Shown: positions 18,911-29,075 of the stretch, piece by piece
Layout: every line of letters begins with the position of its first letter
How positions within the stretch are numbered: the first letter of the stretch is position 1
NCBI RefSeq assembly: GCF_958295425.1
Contig: NC_081137.1
Span: forward strand, 8,595,738-8,659,737
Reading direction: 5' to 3'
From: Solea solea
Taxonomy: Eukaryota > Chordata > Actinopteri > Pleuronectiformes > Soleidae
DNA length: 64,000 nt
Translations under genes and position numbers: made by a program
The notes under the pieces: model-generated
Databases searched by the model: none
What the model was told of the DNA's origin: nothing
The model's input: only the letters and a program-made list of their open reading frames with translations

Positions 18911-19540
18911 TGTGGTTGACATGTGATTTTGTTTTTAATGTAAACTTTTTGACCTGACGGTTTAGTTATTTATTTTACCTTTGAATTTTAGATTTATATT
19001 AAAGTCGCACAGTCATTGTCAACTCTTTTAATATTTTTCTGCAGATTCCCCGCTTGAAAGGGATCTGATTAATTTACCCCGAAATGATAAACTGGATTTC
19101 ACTCAATGATTTTCCTCCTTTTATTTTGGAGGTTAGTTTCTGAGTAGGTGAAAAACCTTTAAAGAAAAAAAATATATATACAAACCACTGTGATTAAATA
19201 TAATAAAAACAAAACATTTCAAATTTCTGTACATTCAAACAACTGTTAAATTCCACATTTCATGAAAAATATAGATAATACACACCACTGTTACCTCTTT
19301 CTTCTTTTTTAGCTTGATATCATATGATCTTTTACTGCTTTTTAACACATTTTATCATATGTATTAAGCCAATATTTAAACCCAATTCTTATATATTTTT
19401 TCTATGGTATTTATCGTATTTTTAAAAATTTTTATAATACACACATTTTACAAACATTTTCTCATAATTATTTTACAATATTTTTAGAGTGCAATTATAG
19501 TTATTTTACCCCGGTACTAAAGTGAAACTAGTACCGTGGC
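18911..19540. other. AT-rich non-coding DNA
   Basis: Strongly AT-rich with no gene. Near its end, ggtact and agtacc (about 19512-19534) form a small inverted repeat reminiscent of the one at 766-801. Confidence 0.4.
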
Positions 19541-20176
19541 AGATTCCGTCTCTTTCCGTTCGTTCACTGCTCAGTTTTTTAAGTCAGTGTCCACTTATTA
19601 CTGCTTGAGTTTTTTTGCTGCAAGCCATCTTCCGTCGCTCCCCTTTTCCGGTGCTGTACGCTCTCTTTAAATCCCCAGTTGGAAATTTGCCAGGTGCATC
19701 GGTTCCGCCCACTTTCAGTTCTAGTGCTCTCTTTCAGCACATGCGGAGCGGTCCAGAGCAGGTTCCCGCACAGCCCAATCCTAAGTGGCTCTCCTGGCCG
19801 CAGTCCCCGTCAGCGGCCACCGGGGGGCAGGCGTGGGCCCACTCACGTACAGTACGTATGTGAACACACATATACATCTTAACAGAAATTAAAATTTAGG
19901 GTTAGATTTAATGGAAATAATCAGTAATCAACACTGACTTTAGGCTTAGGGCTGTACAACAATGGGGTTAGGGTTAGAAAAATGAGATATGGATAGTCTG
20001 TCAGGAAAAATTGTCTTAAAAGACCCAGTGAAATGACTTTAGGGTCAGGGCAAAACACACACAGGCAGGAGAAGCAAACCAAGCCATAGAGCTCTGGTGC
20101 TGAAAATGATCCTTGAAGGCCCTCTAGTGGACAAAAACTATGATCACATGCTCAATTCTACCCAGATGTCAAACGT
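19541..20176. other. Non-coding DNA, no gene recognised
   Basis: A GC-richer block at 19545-19870 is followed by AT-rich sequence with scattered ttagggttag phrases (about 19897-19975). No gene, RNA or element border could be supported. Confidence 0.35.
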
Positions 20177-20179
20177 TAC

Positions 20180-20501
20180 ATGCAGTCAGTCAGTCATCAT
20201 CTACCGCTTTATCCTCCACTAGAGGGTCGCGGGGGGTGCTGTGCCAATCTCAGCCCGCCTATCGGGCGATAGGCGGGGTACACCCTGGACAGTTCGCCAG
20301 TCCATCGCAGGGCCACACACATAGACAAACAACCATTCACTCTCACACTCACTTTAGGGCGTCCAATTTACCTAATCCCCACATTGCATGATTTGGGACT
20401 GTGGGAGGAAGCCGGAGAACCCGGAGAAAACCCATGCACACATGGGGAGAACATGCAAACTCCATGCAGAAAGGCCCTTGTTCCAACCGGGGCTCGAACC
20501 C
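20180..20501 (-). mobile_element. tRNA-headed SINE, 5'-truncated
   Basis: On the minus strand this matches the SINE at 39430-39810: gggctcgaaccc (box B inverse) at about 20490-20501, the atgcaaactccatgcag and gactgtgggaggaagccgg phrases, and an end ggataaagcggtagatgatg. The box A half of the tRNA-like head is missing at the right end. Several differences from the 39-kb copy indicate greater age. Confidence 0.8.
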
Positions 20502-20677
20502 ATAAGGAGTAACAAAATTTGCATTTCACACCCCTTAAACCCCAAAAAAGCAACTACGGAGTAAGCCATATAAATAATATTTATTCAAACAAACCGTAAT
20601 GACGACGCATGAGCTGCTAATTTGCGGGAATTCTTTTTTCAGCAGTCGTTCAGGTTGTGGAGAGCCTGAAGAGGATG
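20502..20677. other. Non-coding spacer
   Basis: A short AT-rich stretch between the SINE and the hairpin; nothing recognised. Confidence 0.4.
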
Positions 20678-20765
20678 TTCATGAAGACTCTCAGATGAGC
20701 AGTGATGTCATCGTGCCCCTCTGATGGCACGATGACATCACTGCTCATCCAAGAGTCTTCATGAA
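20678..20765. repeat. 88-bp near-perfect hairpin
   Basis: 40-nt arms (20678-20717 and 20726-20765) begin ttcatgaagactct and meet at ggcacgatgacatcactgct. There are only two adjacent mismatches and an 8-nt loop. Transcribed, it would form a long stable stem. It could be a foldback element, a palindromic duplication or a small-RNA precursor. No terminal duplication is evident. Confidence 0.8.
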
Positions 20766-21559
20766 TCATATAATATATTTAACGGGGTTAAGTTAACCCG
20801 TGCTAAACGCCTGTACAAAAACTATACGAAAAATAGAAAGTGACTAGAAACGAAATGTTTTGTTAGGGGTCTCAAATTCAAACTCAAATGGGTTGTTTTA
20901 AAGTGCTTTACAAATAAAGTTGGATTGTATTGGATAATTTCAAAATATAAGTGGTTGTTTTGATATGCATAAATAATATGCATAAATAAAAAAAACATAT
21001 TTATGATGCAAAATTCATCTATTCATTTAAAAATAAAAACATGACTCGTTACAACTTGATATTGTTTGGAGGGCCACATGTGGCGCCAAGCAGAGCGGAG
21101 ACGGTGGGAGAAACACAGTGGATGCAGCCCAGCCGTCAGAGTGACGGCGGCGCTTTTTGTTGAGACTTTTTGAGACTTTTCAGTTGAACTTTATCTGTTT
21201 ATGCCACCGTTGACAATAAACTGGACTATTTTCACAAGAAACACAGGCTCTTACATCCTTCCTGAACCCGCCGTGAGCAGCGAAGCTCATATCCCGATGT
21301 CAGCTTCAACAGCAAACAGAAAATCAGAAATATTAGCAGATGATGTACTGGCACAGCTTGATGCAGCTATTCAGAGTGCACCAATCACTGGCAGAGCAGT
21401 CACGTGCCCATTTCTCTCATTAAGAAAAGTTTAAAAAAAAGAATAATCAAAAGAGAAAAGGTGGTGTTCAAAGTTCTGTTTTCATTTTTTTCCTAAAAGA
21501 GCCATTTTTTATTTATTGTTTTCTGAAGATGTTGGCCTGTTTTTCTTGAAAAGTAGGCT
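20766..21559. other. Non-coding DNA with an L2-type tail motif
   Basis: No gene is supported. At 20901-20935 aagtgctttacaaataaagt followed by tggattgtattgg resembles a teleost LINE 3' tail. The open frame at 21201-21434 shows no recognisable domain. Confidence 0.35.
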
Positions 21560-22250
21560 CAGGGGTCGCGTTAACCGAATATTTTCCGTCATTGACCATT
21601 TTTTTAAAACGGTGACGGAAAAATCTGAGGGCCATCCGTCATTTTGACAGATTGCAATTCACACCCCTGACCACTTGGTGGTGAAGAACATATTACAGTA
21701 ATTGGCTCTTGTAGAAGAAGAAAAGTAGAAAAGAAGAGCGAGGAAGCGGCAGTAAGGAGGTTAGGCGGGAGTACAGAGTTTAGTGGGAGCCGGAGTTCTC
21801 CTGGCTGAGGAGGGAGGATAGAAAAATGTTCTGCGACAAAATAAAGATTCCGATCGGAGCATCTGAGCATCATTTCTGACCTGGACACCGTACTCACAGA
21901 CGCTACGGGTAGCGTCTGTGAGTACGGTGTCCAGTACTCACGCTACGGGTAGCGTCTGTGCTACGGGCTGATCCACTGGTGCAGAAGGAGCGCATGCTGC
22001 GGGATTTCCTACCACGCGCAACTACGCGCAAGCAGGCACGCAATTCTAGTCCATATGGACCAGGAGGAATGTGTGAGACTGTGCATTTAGGCCACAGGTG
22101 AACTGTTCATATTCCACTGCAATATGAACAATGCAATTGAATATGTCATTATTATCATTTAAAGTGACCAGTAAAAATTGATTATGACGGGATTTTTATG
22201 ACCCTGTCAGTCAAAATGACAGACAACGAAAAAGTCTAGCGCAACCTCTG
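21560..22250. mobile_element. hAT-like non-autonomous element (691 bp)
   Basis: Ends are caggggtcgcgttaacc at the left and gtctagcgcaacctctg at the right (imperfect terminal inverted repeats). Internal matches include gtcattttgacag and its inverse. A perfect 8-bp duplication agtaggct flanks it (21552-21559, 22251-22258). The 8-bp duplication and CA(G)GGGT...-type termini are hallmarks of the hAT superfamily. No transposase is encoded. A strong internal hairpin lies at 21881-21934. Confidence 0.87.
21881..21934. repeat. Perfect 25-bp hairpin inside the hAT-like element
   Basis: Arms 21881-21905 (ctggacaccgtactcacaga then cgcta) and 21910-21934 are exact reverse complements around a 4-nt loop, cggg. 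The stretch 21936-21969 repeats part of it again (cgctacgggtagcgtctgtg), giving a third partial arm. Confidence 0.88.
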
Positions 22251-22258
22251 AGTAGGCT

Positions 22259-23425
22259 TTCAGTTTTTTTAGGCTGGGACCTCTTTAATTATACAGAAAA
22301 AAGGGTTATTAGGCTGTTTTATTTATTTTATTCTGAGGTTTTTGTTTTCTTTAATCTGAAAGGCCTTAAATTTATTTGCCTGGGACTACTTTTATTTATG
22401 GTAAAAGAGCTTGCTGTTTACTATACAAGTGCACGCTGTTAAACGTTTCCTGCATTGACAATAAATATGATTGAAACCATATGAAAATGTGAACATAGGG
22501 GTAGGCTAGAAACAATAATAAGACACAAGCTGGACTTCGGTTCGGACCTTTTATTTGGAGTAAATTTTAGTAACTGGACCTTGGTGACTTTTAATTGAAT
22601 ACCCCTGAAGTAGGCTATACACTAAATGCATTCCTCTATTCTTAAAAATTAAGTCCACTCTGAATGTTGATACAGTGTGGGTGTTGTTATTATTATTATT
22701 TTTTTTATGACAGTCTTTTCCATGCTTACAACGCACAGTTAACGTGACTGGATTATGCTTAATCCGGGGAAAGAGGTTGACCCTCAGGCTTTGGACACCT
22801 ACTGTATTTAGTTGATGACAAACTGTTTGTTTCCTTAACCCTCAGGCTTCATTATGAATCATTTCTGCTGTGTTAGTGCATATGGCACAATTTCTTGTAA
22901 GAAGGTCTCTTGGCAAATTGGAATTCAAATGAAAACTTTTTATCAATAGATAAATAGAACACTGAACATTGTTTTCACCATACACTTGAGTATATGGCGG
23001 CAATGTTCACTCCCAAGAATTGTTGTCATAAAAGAGTAATACTTTTGTCCTGCATCAGCCCTCCTCAAAACTACCAAATATTCAATCATTTCCATATTAC
23101 AAATGTCCTCTTTTCAAATTAAGAGGGGAGGAAGTACATGTTTTATCTGATGCTACACAAAACTAACAATGCTTCAAAGTTAATATTTTGGGTAATCTTT
23201 GACATATTCAAGACGGATTAGAAAAAAAAATCTCCCAGGCACCCAACATTTGTCATATTTGTTGCAAGTGCAACCCATGAAATGCTCATTTGCACTTGTC
23301 AATAAAGTCACTGCAGCTCTGACCTTGTACCTAAATATGTTTCTGCTTCAAAATCACTTTGTTTCATACATGAGGCTAATGTCTGGCAGATTATACCTCA
23401 CCCATTCCCACACCCTTTTTTCTTT
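22259..23425. other. AT-rich non-coding DNA, no gene recognised
   Basis: Contains a (TTA)n stretch near 22687-22702 and no exon, RNA or element border that I can support. Confidence 0.4.
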
Positions 23426-24745
23426 CTTCTTTTTTTTTGTCGCTTAAGTCTTTATTGACAGTTTTTCTTTCATACAGGTGAAAAAACAACATTATAAAAA
23501 AATACAAAAAAAAACAAGTGGGAGTTACAGTCAAAGCGATCTGTCCATGTTCCTGTTTTCTTCTACTCAATCAACTAACTTTGCGGTCTATGTCGCTATT
23601 CTGGTCTGTTTTTTTCAAACTGAGTTTCCTGTAGCTGTGTGTCATCTTTTCCATTATGTAGATTTCCTCTACAATCTGTGTCCATTGATCCTGTGCAGGG
23701 ATTTCCATCATTTCTTTGTAATTTTACCAGCTAATATCAATATTTTAGCCAAATAACTGTCCTTTGATTGTATATTTCTTCAGTAAAGTTACATAGGAAT
23801 AAAATAGGAATCTTATACGCAAGTATATTCAGTAATGAGTAATATATAATTTTCCCAAAAAAGCATGGGATTGACTTTCATTAAATTCTACGCAGGCTCT
23901 CCAACAAGGTACTGAATTTTCCAGGAGAACTCACTCTAGACCCGAGAACTAGTGGATGTGTGATGTATTCTCCACATGTTTAGCCAATCTTCATCACTAA
24001 TTTTTATGTTAAATTCTGATTCCCATCTTTCTTTTGTATGTATTTAGTAGAAATGTTTTATATAGTCCCAATATAATTCTAATTGTGGTTTCTTTGTATG
24101 CGTTGATTATGATCTGGATCACACTCATCACTTCTCAGGAGGGGTCCATCCTTATCTCTTTCATATAGTAGTCTCTAAGTTGCAGGAATCTATAGAATTC
24201 ATGATTGATTATCTCAATCCTATTTTTCTCTCATATTTTGGAAACTCTCCAGCTGTCCATCTTTCACCAAAACACACCTTGAATCCCAATTCCCTTGGTT
24301 GTCCACTGTCTAAATCCTTTAGCGTACCTAGTCGGTGTAAAATTGCTATCATATGCTATTTATTATGTCATATGCCACTTCAATAAATGGGTGTCTTACT
24401 GGATCTTATAATTTTATTTTATTATGCTGAACCATATTTTGTATGTGAACATTGTGGTTTTGAATCTTCTTGTATGTTTCTTCATCCCCAATTATATTCT
24501 GTACTGGGTTTTCTCCAAACTCTTTTTCTATTTCTTTCCACTGTGCCGTGTAATCAGGTTCGCACCAACCTACAATATATCTCAATTGGGCCGCATGGTA
24601 ATTTTGGAAGTCCCATCCCTCCTTCTTCTTTTGGCAGCTGGAGAGTTTCCAATCTTATTATGGGTATTTTGCCACCCCAAATAAACTTTGATATAATTTT
24701 ATTCCAGCTCATAAATTGGGGTTTTAGGGGACCTCTCCTGGGAGG
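23426..24745 (-). pseudogene. L1-clade LINE 3' fragment
   Basis: On the minus strand the right end translates to MSWNKIISKFIWGGKIP, RLETLQLPKEEGGMGLP, the C-terminal post-RT motif of L1-type ORF2 proteins. Further down, around 24035-23890, KERWESEFNIKISDEDWLNM and EFSWKIQYL fit the next conserved block, with interrupting stops. The element ends with aataaagacttaagcgac and an A-rich tail (T-run at 23428-23440 on the plus strand). It is 5'-truncated, has lost the RT domain and carries many stops. Confidence 0.75.
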
Positions 24746-24900
24746 GCTTGGAATAGGTATAAGGGTCGGGGTCAGCGAGTCGGCAGCACCCTGCTGCACC
24801 CGCAGGCTGTAGCAGAGAGCTCCCCTTACAGCAACAACTTTCGCTCTTTCTCTCCCACTCCCGAATTCCCTGCTCCAGAGCCTGATGAGTTAAGACATAC
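24746..24900. other. Short unassigned segment at satellite border
   Basis: About 155 bp, moderately GC-rich, between the L1-like fragment and the first satellite monomer. Nothing recognised. Confidence 0.4.
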
Positions 24901-25112
24901 TTCTTTTTTTCATTTTGCAATGATTTCACTGTTTGAATGTGTTTTTCTATTGGTGTCTTTTTGTGTGCGCATTACGCTGAGATAAGGCTATTTCCTGATT
25001 TTTTTCTTTTTTCTACTGTCCCATAATACAAACCTCCCAAATGAATATAATATATACTTATGTACCCTCAGTGTTGATTTTTCAATGATTTCAGTGTTTG
25101 GATGTGTTTTTT
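24901..25112 (+). repeat. 176-bp satellite, left arm, part 1
   Basis: A little over one divergent monomer: ttttgcaatgatttcactg, gtgtttttctattggtg, a ctactgtcccataatac phrase and taccctcagtgtt. These are the landmarks of the large array to the right, here in the opposite orientation. The divergence marks it as the edge of the array. It is interrupted by a LINE at 25113. Confidence 0.85.
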
Positions 25113-26250
25113 TTACAAACCAGCCGTACCTGCAATAATCACGGGGAATGTGAGATCTCTGGGGAACAAAATGGACGAGCTCTGCACGCTTGTGAGTACC
25201 AGCTGTTTGTTCAAGGAGAGCAGCCTCATGTGTTTCACCGAGACATGGCTGCACTCGTACTTCACCGAGCACAGCGTGGCAGTACCGGGCTTTAAGACTG
25301 TGCCGGCGGACAGAGATGCTGCGCTGAGCGGCAAGAAGAAAGGGGGTGGCGTTGCTGTATACGTGAATGAGAAGTGGTGTCACCCCGGACATGTTTGTGA
25401 GAAGGAGCGTCTGTGTAGCCCGGACATCGAACTTTTGGCTGTGGGAATGCACCCATACTACCTCCCCAGGGAATACACCTCCGTGATTGTTGTGGCTGTC
25501 TACATCCCTCCCTCAGCTGATGCAGCAGCAGCAGTAGACAGTGTCCACTCTGCTGTGTCCAGATTACAGACACAGCATCCCACTGCATTTATCACCATCA
25601 CTGGGGATTTTAATCACACCAACCTGGACTCTGTTTTACCAACCTTCCACCAATATGTCGACTGCCCCACCAGAGACAATAAAACAATTGACCTTTTGTA
25701 TGCAAATGCTAGGGATGCATACACAGCCACTGCCCTTCCCCCCCTTGGCTTGTCTGATCACAACTTGGTCCAGCTGACTCCCAGGTATGTCCCTGTAGTG
25801 AAGAGGCTTCCTGTTGCCACCCGCTCAGTGATAAGGAGTACACAGGAGGCTGACATGGCCCTGCAGGACTGCTTTGAGTCTACTGATTGGGATGCGCTCT
25901 GCTTGCCACATGGGGAGGACATCAACTCCATGACAGACTGCATCACAGATTACATTAGTTTCTGTGAACACACGGTTCTCCCTGCCCGGACTGTCCATTG
26001 CTTTCCCAACAACAAACCTTGGGTTACCAGAGATCTGAAGACTCTCCTCAACAAAAAGAAAGAGGCCTTCAGACAAGGGGACCAGGAGGAGCTGCGGAAG
26101 GTACAGCGTGACCTTAAGGAGAAGCTGAGGCAGAGCAAAGACACCTACAGGAGGAAGCTGGAGTCCAAACTCCAGCAGAATGACATGAGGGAGGTGTGGT
26201 CCAGAATTAAGACCATCACTGGATTTAACGTGAGGGAGAAACCGACATAG
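25113..26250 (+). pseudogene. LINE endonuclease domain (open frame)
   Basis: Uninterrupted from the satellite junction; an ATG at 25102 is supplied by satellite sequence. It ends at TAG 26248-26250. It is an apurinic-type endonuclease fold: GNVRSLGNKMDEL at the start, CFTETWL (Glu near residue 47), ITGDFNHTNLD near residue 168 and GLSDHNLVQL near residue 218, the catalytic Asp/Asn and His positions. After it come the linker LQDCFESTDWDAL, NNKPWVTRDLKTLLNKK and WSRIKTITGF. The frame breaks just before the RT domain. In an intact LINE it nicks target DNA to prime reverse transcription. Confidence 0.82.
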
Positions 26251-27046
26251 GTTTTTTTTCGAGAGGGCTAATCAGCTGAACCTCTTCTTCAACAGGTTCA
26301 GCTCACAGTCTTCCACACAGCCCCCTGCTGCTTCCCCCACACACCACTTGCAGAAGTTCTCTGATGACTCTGCGGTGGTGGGGTGTATGAGGGATGGACA
26401 GGAGGGGGAGTACAAGACAGTGGTATCTGACTTTGTGAAGTGGGCCAGTGAGAACCACCTGATTCTGAACGTGACCAAGACCAAGGAGATGGTGGTGGAC
26501 TTCAGGAGGAAGAGGACAGCTCCACAACCTTTGAGGTTACTGGGGGAGGACATTGAGATGGTGGAGGAATACAAATTCCTTGGTGTGAGGCTGAACAACA
26601 GACTGGACTGGAAGGCTAACACCGGTGCTGTGTACAGGAAGGGGATGAGCAGGCTCTTCTTTCTGAGGAGGCTGCGATCCTTTGATGTATGCAGCAAGAT
26701 GTTGGAGTTATTTTACCAGTCTGTTGTGGCCAGTGCACTGTTCTTTGCTGTGGTGTGCTGGGGGAGCAGCATTGGAGCCGGTGAAACTAACGAACTCAAC
26801 AAACTGATAAAGAAGGCCGGTTCCATCATCGGCTGCAAACAGGACACCGTGGAAACGGTGGTGGAGAGGAGGATGCTGAATAAACTTTTTTCCATCATGG
26901 ATAACCCCGATCATCCTCTCCACCACATCCTCCAGGCCCAAGAGAGCACATTCTCCAAGAGATTCAGACAGCTCCGCTGTCACAAGGACAGATTCAGGAA
27001 GTCATTCCTGCCATCAGCCATCAAAACTTACAATAACTCTCTGTAA
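26251..27046 (+). pseudogene. LINE RT C-terminal remnant
   Basis: Continues the same LINE in another frame: NQLNLFFNRFSSQSSTQPP is joined directly to LQKFSDDSAVVGC (RT motif C), so RT motifs 1, 2, A and B are deleted at about 26340. The rest is open to TAA at 27044-27046 and includes EYKFLGVRLNNRLDW, LRRLRSFDVCSKML, CWGSSIGAGE and HPLHHILQAQESTF, the C-terminal domain of this LINE group. Non-functional. Confidence 0.82.
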
Positions 27047-27280
27047 TAGTACAAAAAAAACTGCTCATTTGCACAATGCACATTTTCTCTCCGTGACATA
27101 CAGTATGACATTGCACTCCATTATGCCACTCCTTTATTATTGCACTTTTTTTTCCCCCACTGTTGCACATTTTACATTTTATGTTTACAATATTTGTTTG
27201 TATTGCTGCTATGTTAAAACAATTTCCCCTTGGGGATGAATAAAGTATTTCTATTCTATTCTATTCTATTCTATTCTATT

Positions 27281-27475
27281 ATGCTGAGCTAAGGCTTTTT
27301 CAAGATTTTTTTCTATTTCTACTGTCCTATAATATAAATCTCACAAATGAATTTAACATATTATAAGATATATTTCTGTATCCTCAGTGTTAGATTTTGC
27401 AATGATTTCACTGTTTGGATGTGTTTTTCTATTTGTGTCTTTTTATGTGCACATTCAGCTGAGAAAGCCTATTTC
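27281..27475 (+). repeat. 176-bp satellite, left arm, part 2
   Basis: About one monomer (tgctgagctaaggc to aagcctatttc), same orientation as 24901-25112, sandwiched between two LINE insertions. Confidence 0.88.
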
Positions 27476-29075
27476 AATTAAATTCAATTCAATTTTATTT
27501 GTATAGCGCCAAATCATAACATACATTATCTCAAGGCACTGTACATAGACAACATCAAAGAGAGCAGAGAACCCCAACTGTTCACACAATGAGCAAGCAC
27601 CAGGCATCAGTGGAGAGAAAAAACTCCCTCTTAACAGGAAGAAATCTCTGACAGAACCAGGCTCAGAAATGTGCAGTCATCTGCCTCGACCGGTTGGGGT
27701 GAAAGGAAAATGGGGAACAGCGGAGAGGTGGAGGACAGAAAGGGGGGAGAGAAGGGACAAGAGGGAGATGAGGTAGAGACAGAAGAGAGAGAGAGACCAG
27801 GAGCAGATACACAACAACTGTATCAGGTTACAAGTTTATACAGTTGATGATATCGACTTTTTAATTATGGCACAATAATAAGGGTGATGATAAGCGTAGC
27901 CTCGAAAACTGGATCTTGGTCCCGCAACCTGCATGATGTGAATACAGAGAGAGAGAGAGAGGGAAGGAAGGAAAGACACAAACTAGGGAGAGAAAGAGAC
28001 AAGGTTAATGACATATAAAAAGTCATAATCATATCCTGAGTGTGAGAGAGTGAATGTGCGTGCACCACAGGAAAAATCCCCCAGCAGTCTAGTTCTATAG
28101 CAGCATAACTAAGAGCTGGTCCAGGTTTCCCTGAACCAGCTCTAACTATAAGCTTTATCAAAAAGGAAAGTTTTAAGTTTAACTTTAAATACAGAGAGAG
28201 TGTCCGCATCCCGAACTATCATTGGGAGCTGGTTCCACAGGAGAGGAGCCTGGTAACTAAAGGCTCTGCCTCCCATTCTACTCTTACAGACTCTGGGAAC
28301 CACAAGTAAACCTGTATTTTGTGACCTAAGTGGTCTATTAGGGTGATAGGGTAAGACTAAGTCTTTCAGGTATGAAGGGGCCTGACCATTAAGTGCTTTG
28401 TACGTGAGGAGAAGGATTTTAAATTTAATTCTAAACTGTACGGGGAGCCAGTGTAGAGAAGCTAACACTGGAGTTATATGGTCTCTCTTTCTAGTTCCTC
28501 TCAGAACTCGTGCTGCAGCATTTTGAATTAACTGAAGGGTTCTAACAGACTTGTTGGAACACCCTGATAATAAGGAGTTACAGTAATCTAATCTAGATAT
28601 AACAAAAGCATGAACTAGTTTTTCAGCATCCTGTAAAGACAGAATGTTTCTAATTTTCATAATGTTCCGCAGGTGGAAGAAGGCTGTTCTAGAAATTAGT
28701 TTTATGTGTGAATCAAATGACATTTCCTGGTCAAAAGTAACTCCAAGGTTCCTCACAGTGGAACTGGAAGCCAGGGTGATGTCATCTAAAGTGACAATGT
28801 GATCGGAAAGTTTTTCTCTGAGGTGTTTAGGGCCGAGTATAATGACCTCAGTTTTTTCTGAGTTTAAAAGTAGAAAGTTACAGGTCATCCAGGACTTAAC
28901 GTCTCTGAGACATTCCTGGAGTTGAACAACCTGATTTATTTCATCTGGCCTCATTGATAAATATAGCTGTGTGTCATCTGCATAACAATGAAAGTGTATG
29001 TTATGCTTTCTAATAATGTTTCCTAGAGAAAGCATATAAGGTAAAAAGTATAGGCCCAAGCACTGAGCCTTGTGG
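27476..29075 (-). mobile_element. L2-like LINE inserted in satellite, 5'-truncated
   Basis: Minus-strand copy of the family at 16547-18113. It starts at QGSVLGP in RT motif B (29075), keeps YADD and the whole C-terminus, then a (CT)n-bearing 3' UTR. It continues through the gcgctatacaaataaaattg phrase to a repeated (ATTGA)-type end at about 27476-27500. Its 3' end is more complete than the 16-kb copy. Satellite resumes on both sides. Confidence 0.87.
28142..29059 (-). CDS. L2-like reverse transcriptase, C-terminal fragment
   Basis: About 305 codons, open from the truncation to the stop at 28142-28144. It includes HFHCYADDTQLYLSM (motif C), the NSEKTEVIILGP block and the same C-terminal blocks as the 16-kb copy, from which it differs by a handful of residues (for example LRDVKSW versus LRYIKSW). 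Motif A and everything upstream are absent, so it has no activity. Frame integrity points to recent insertion relative to the Rex1-like copies. Confidence 0.8.
   Translation of the reverse strand: MGLYFLPYMLSLGNIIRKHNIHFHCYADDTQLYLSMRPDEINQVVQLQECLRDVKSWMTCNFLLLNSEKTEVIILGPKHLREKLSDHIVTLDDITLASSSTVRNLGVTFDQEMSFDSHIKLISRTAFFHLRNIMKIRNILSLQDAEKLVHAFVISRLDYCNSLLSGCSNKSVRTLQLIQNAAARVLRGTRKRDHITPVLASLHWLPVQFRIKFKILLLTYKALNGQAPSYLKDLVLPYHPNRPLRSQNTGLLVVPRVCKSRMGGRAFSYQAPLLWNQLPMIVRDADTLSVFKVKLKTFLFDKAYS

Larger units (their letters stand above)
25113..27280 (+). mobile_element. Rex1/Babar-like LINE in satellite, RT largely deleted
   Basis: Inserted into a satellite monomer (left flank ggatgtgttttttt; right flank atgctgagctaagg). 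It carries an endonuclease ORF, a C-terminal RT remnant, a 3' UTR with gatgaataaagtatttc and an (ATTCT)n tail (27249-27280), the simple-repeat ending typical of such LINEs. Roughly 30 bp of the monomer is missing at the junction and no clear target duplication is visible. Confidence 0.85.

Noticed and set aside
19897..19980. Telomeric repeat tract
   Set aside because: Only isolated ttagggttag phrases occur, never more than two hexamers in a row.
24387..24812. 141-codon plus-strand ORF
   Set aside because: Antisense to the L1-clade fragment, whose C-terminal motifs read on the minus strand.
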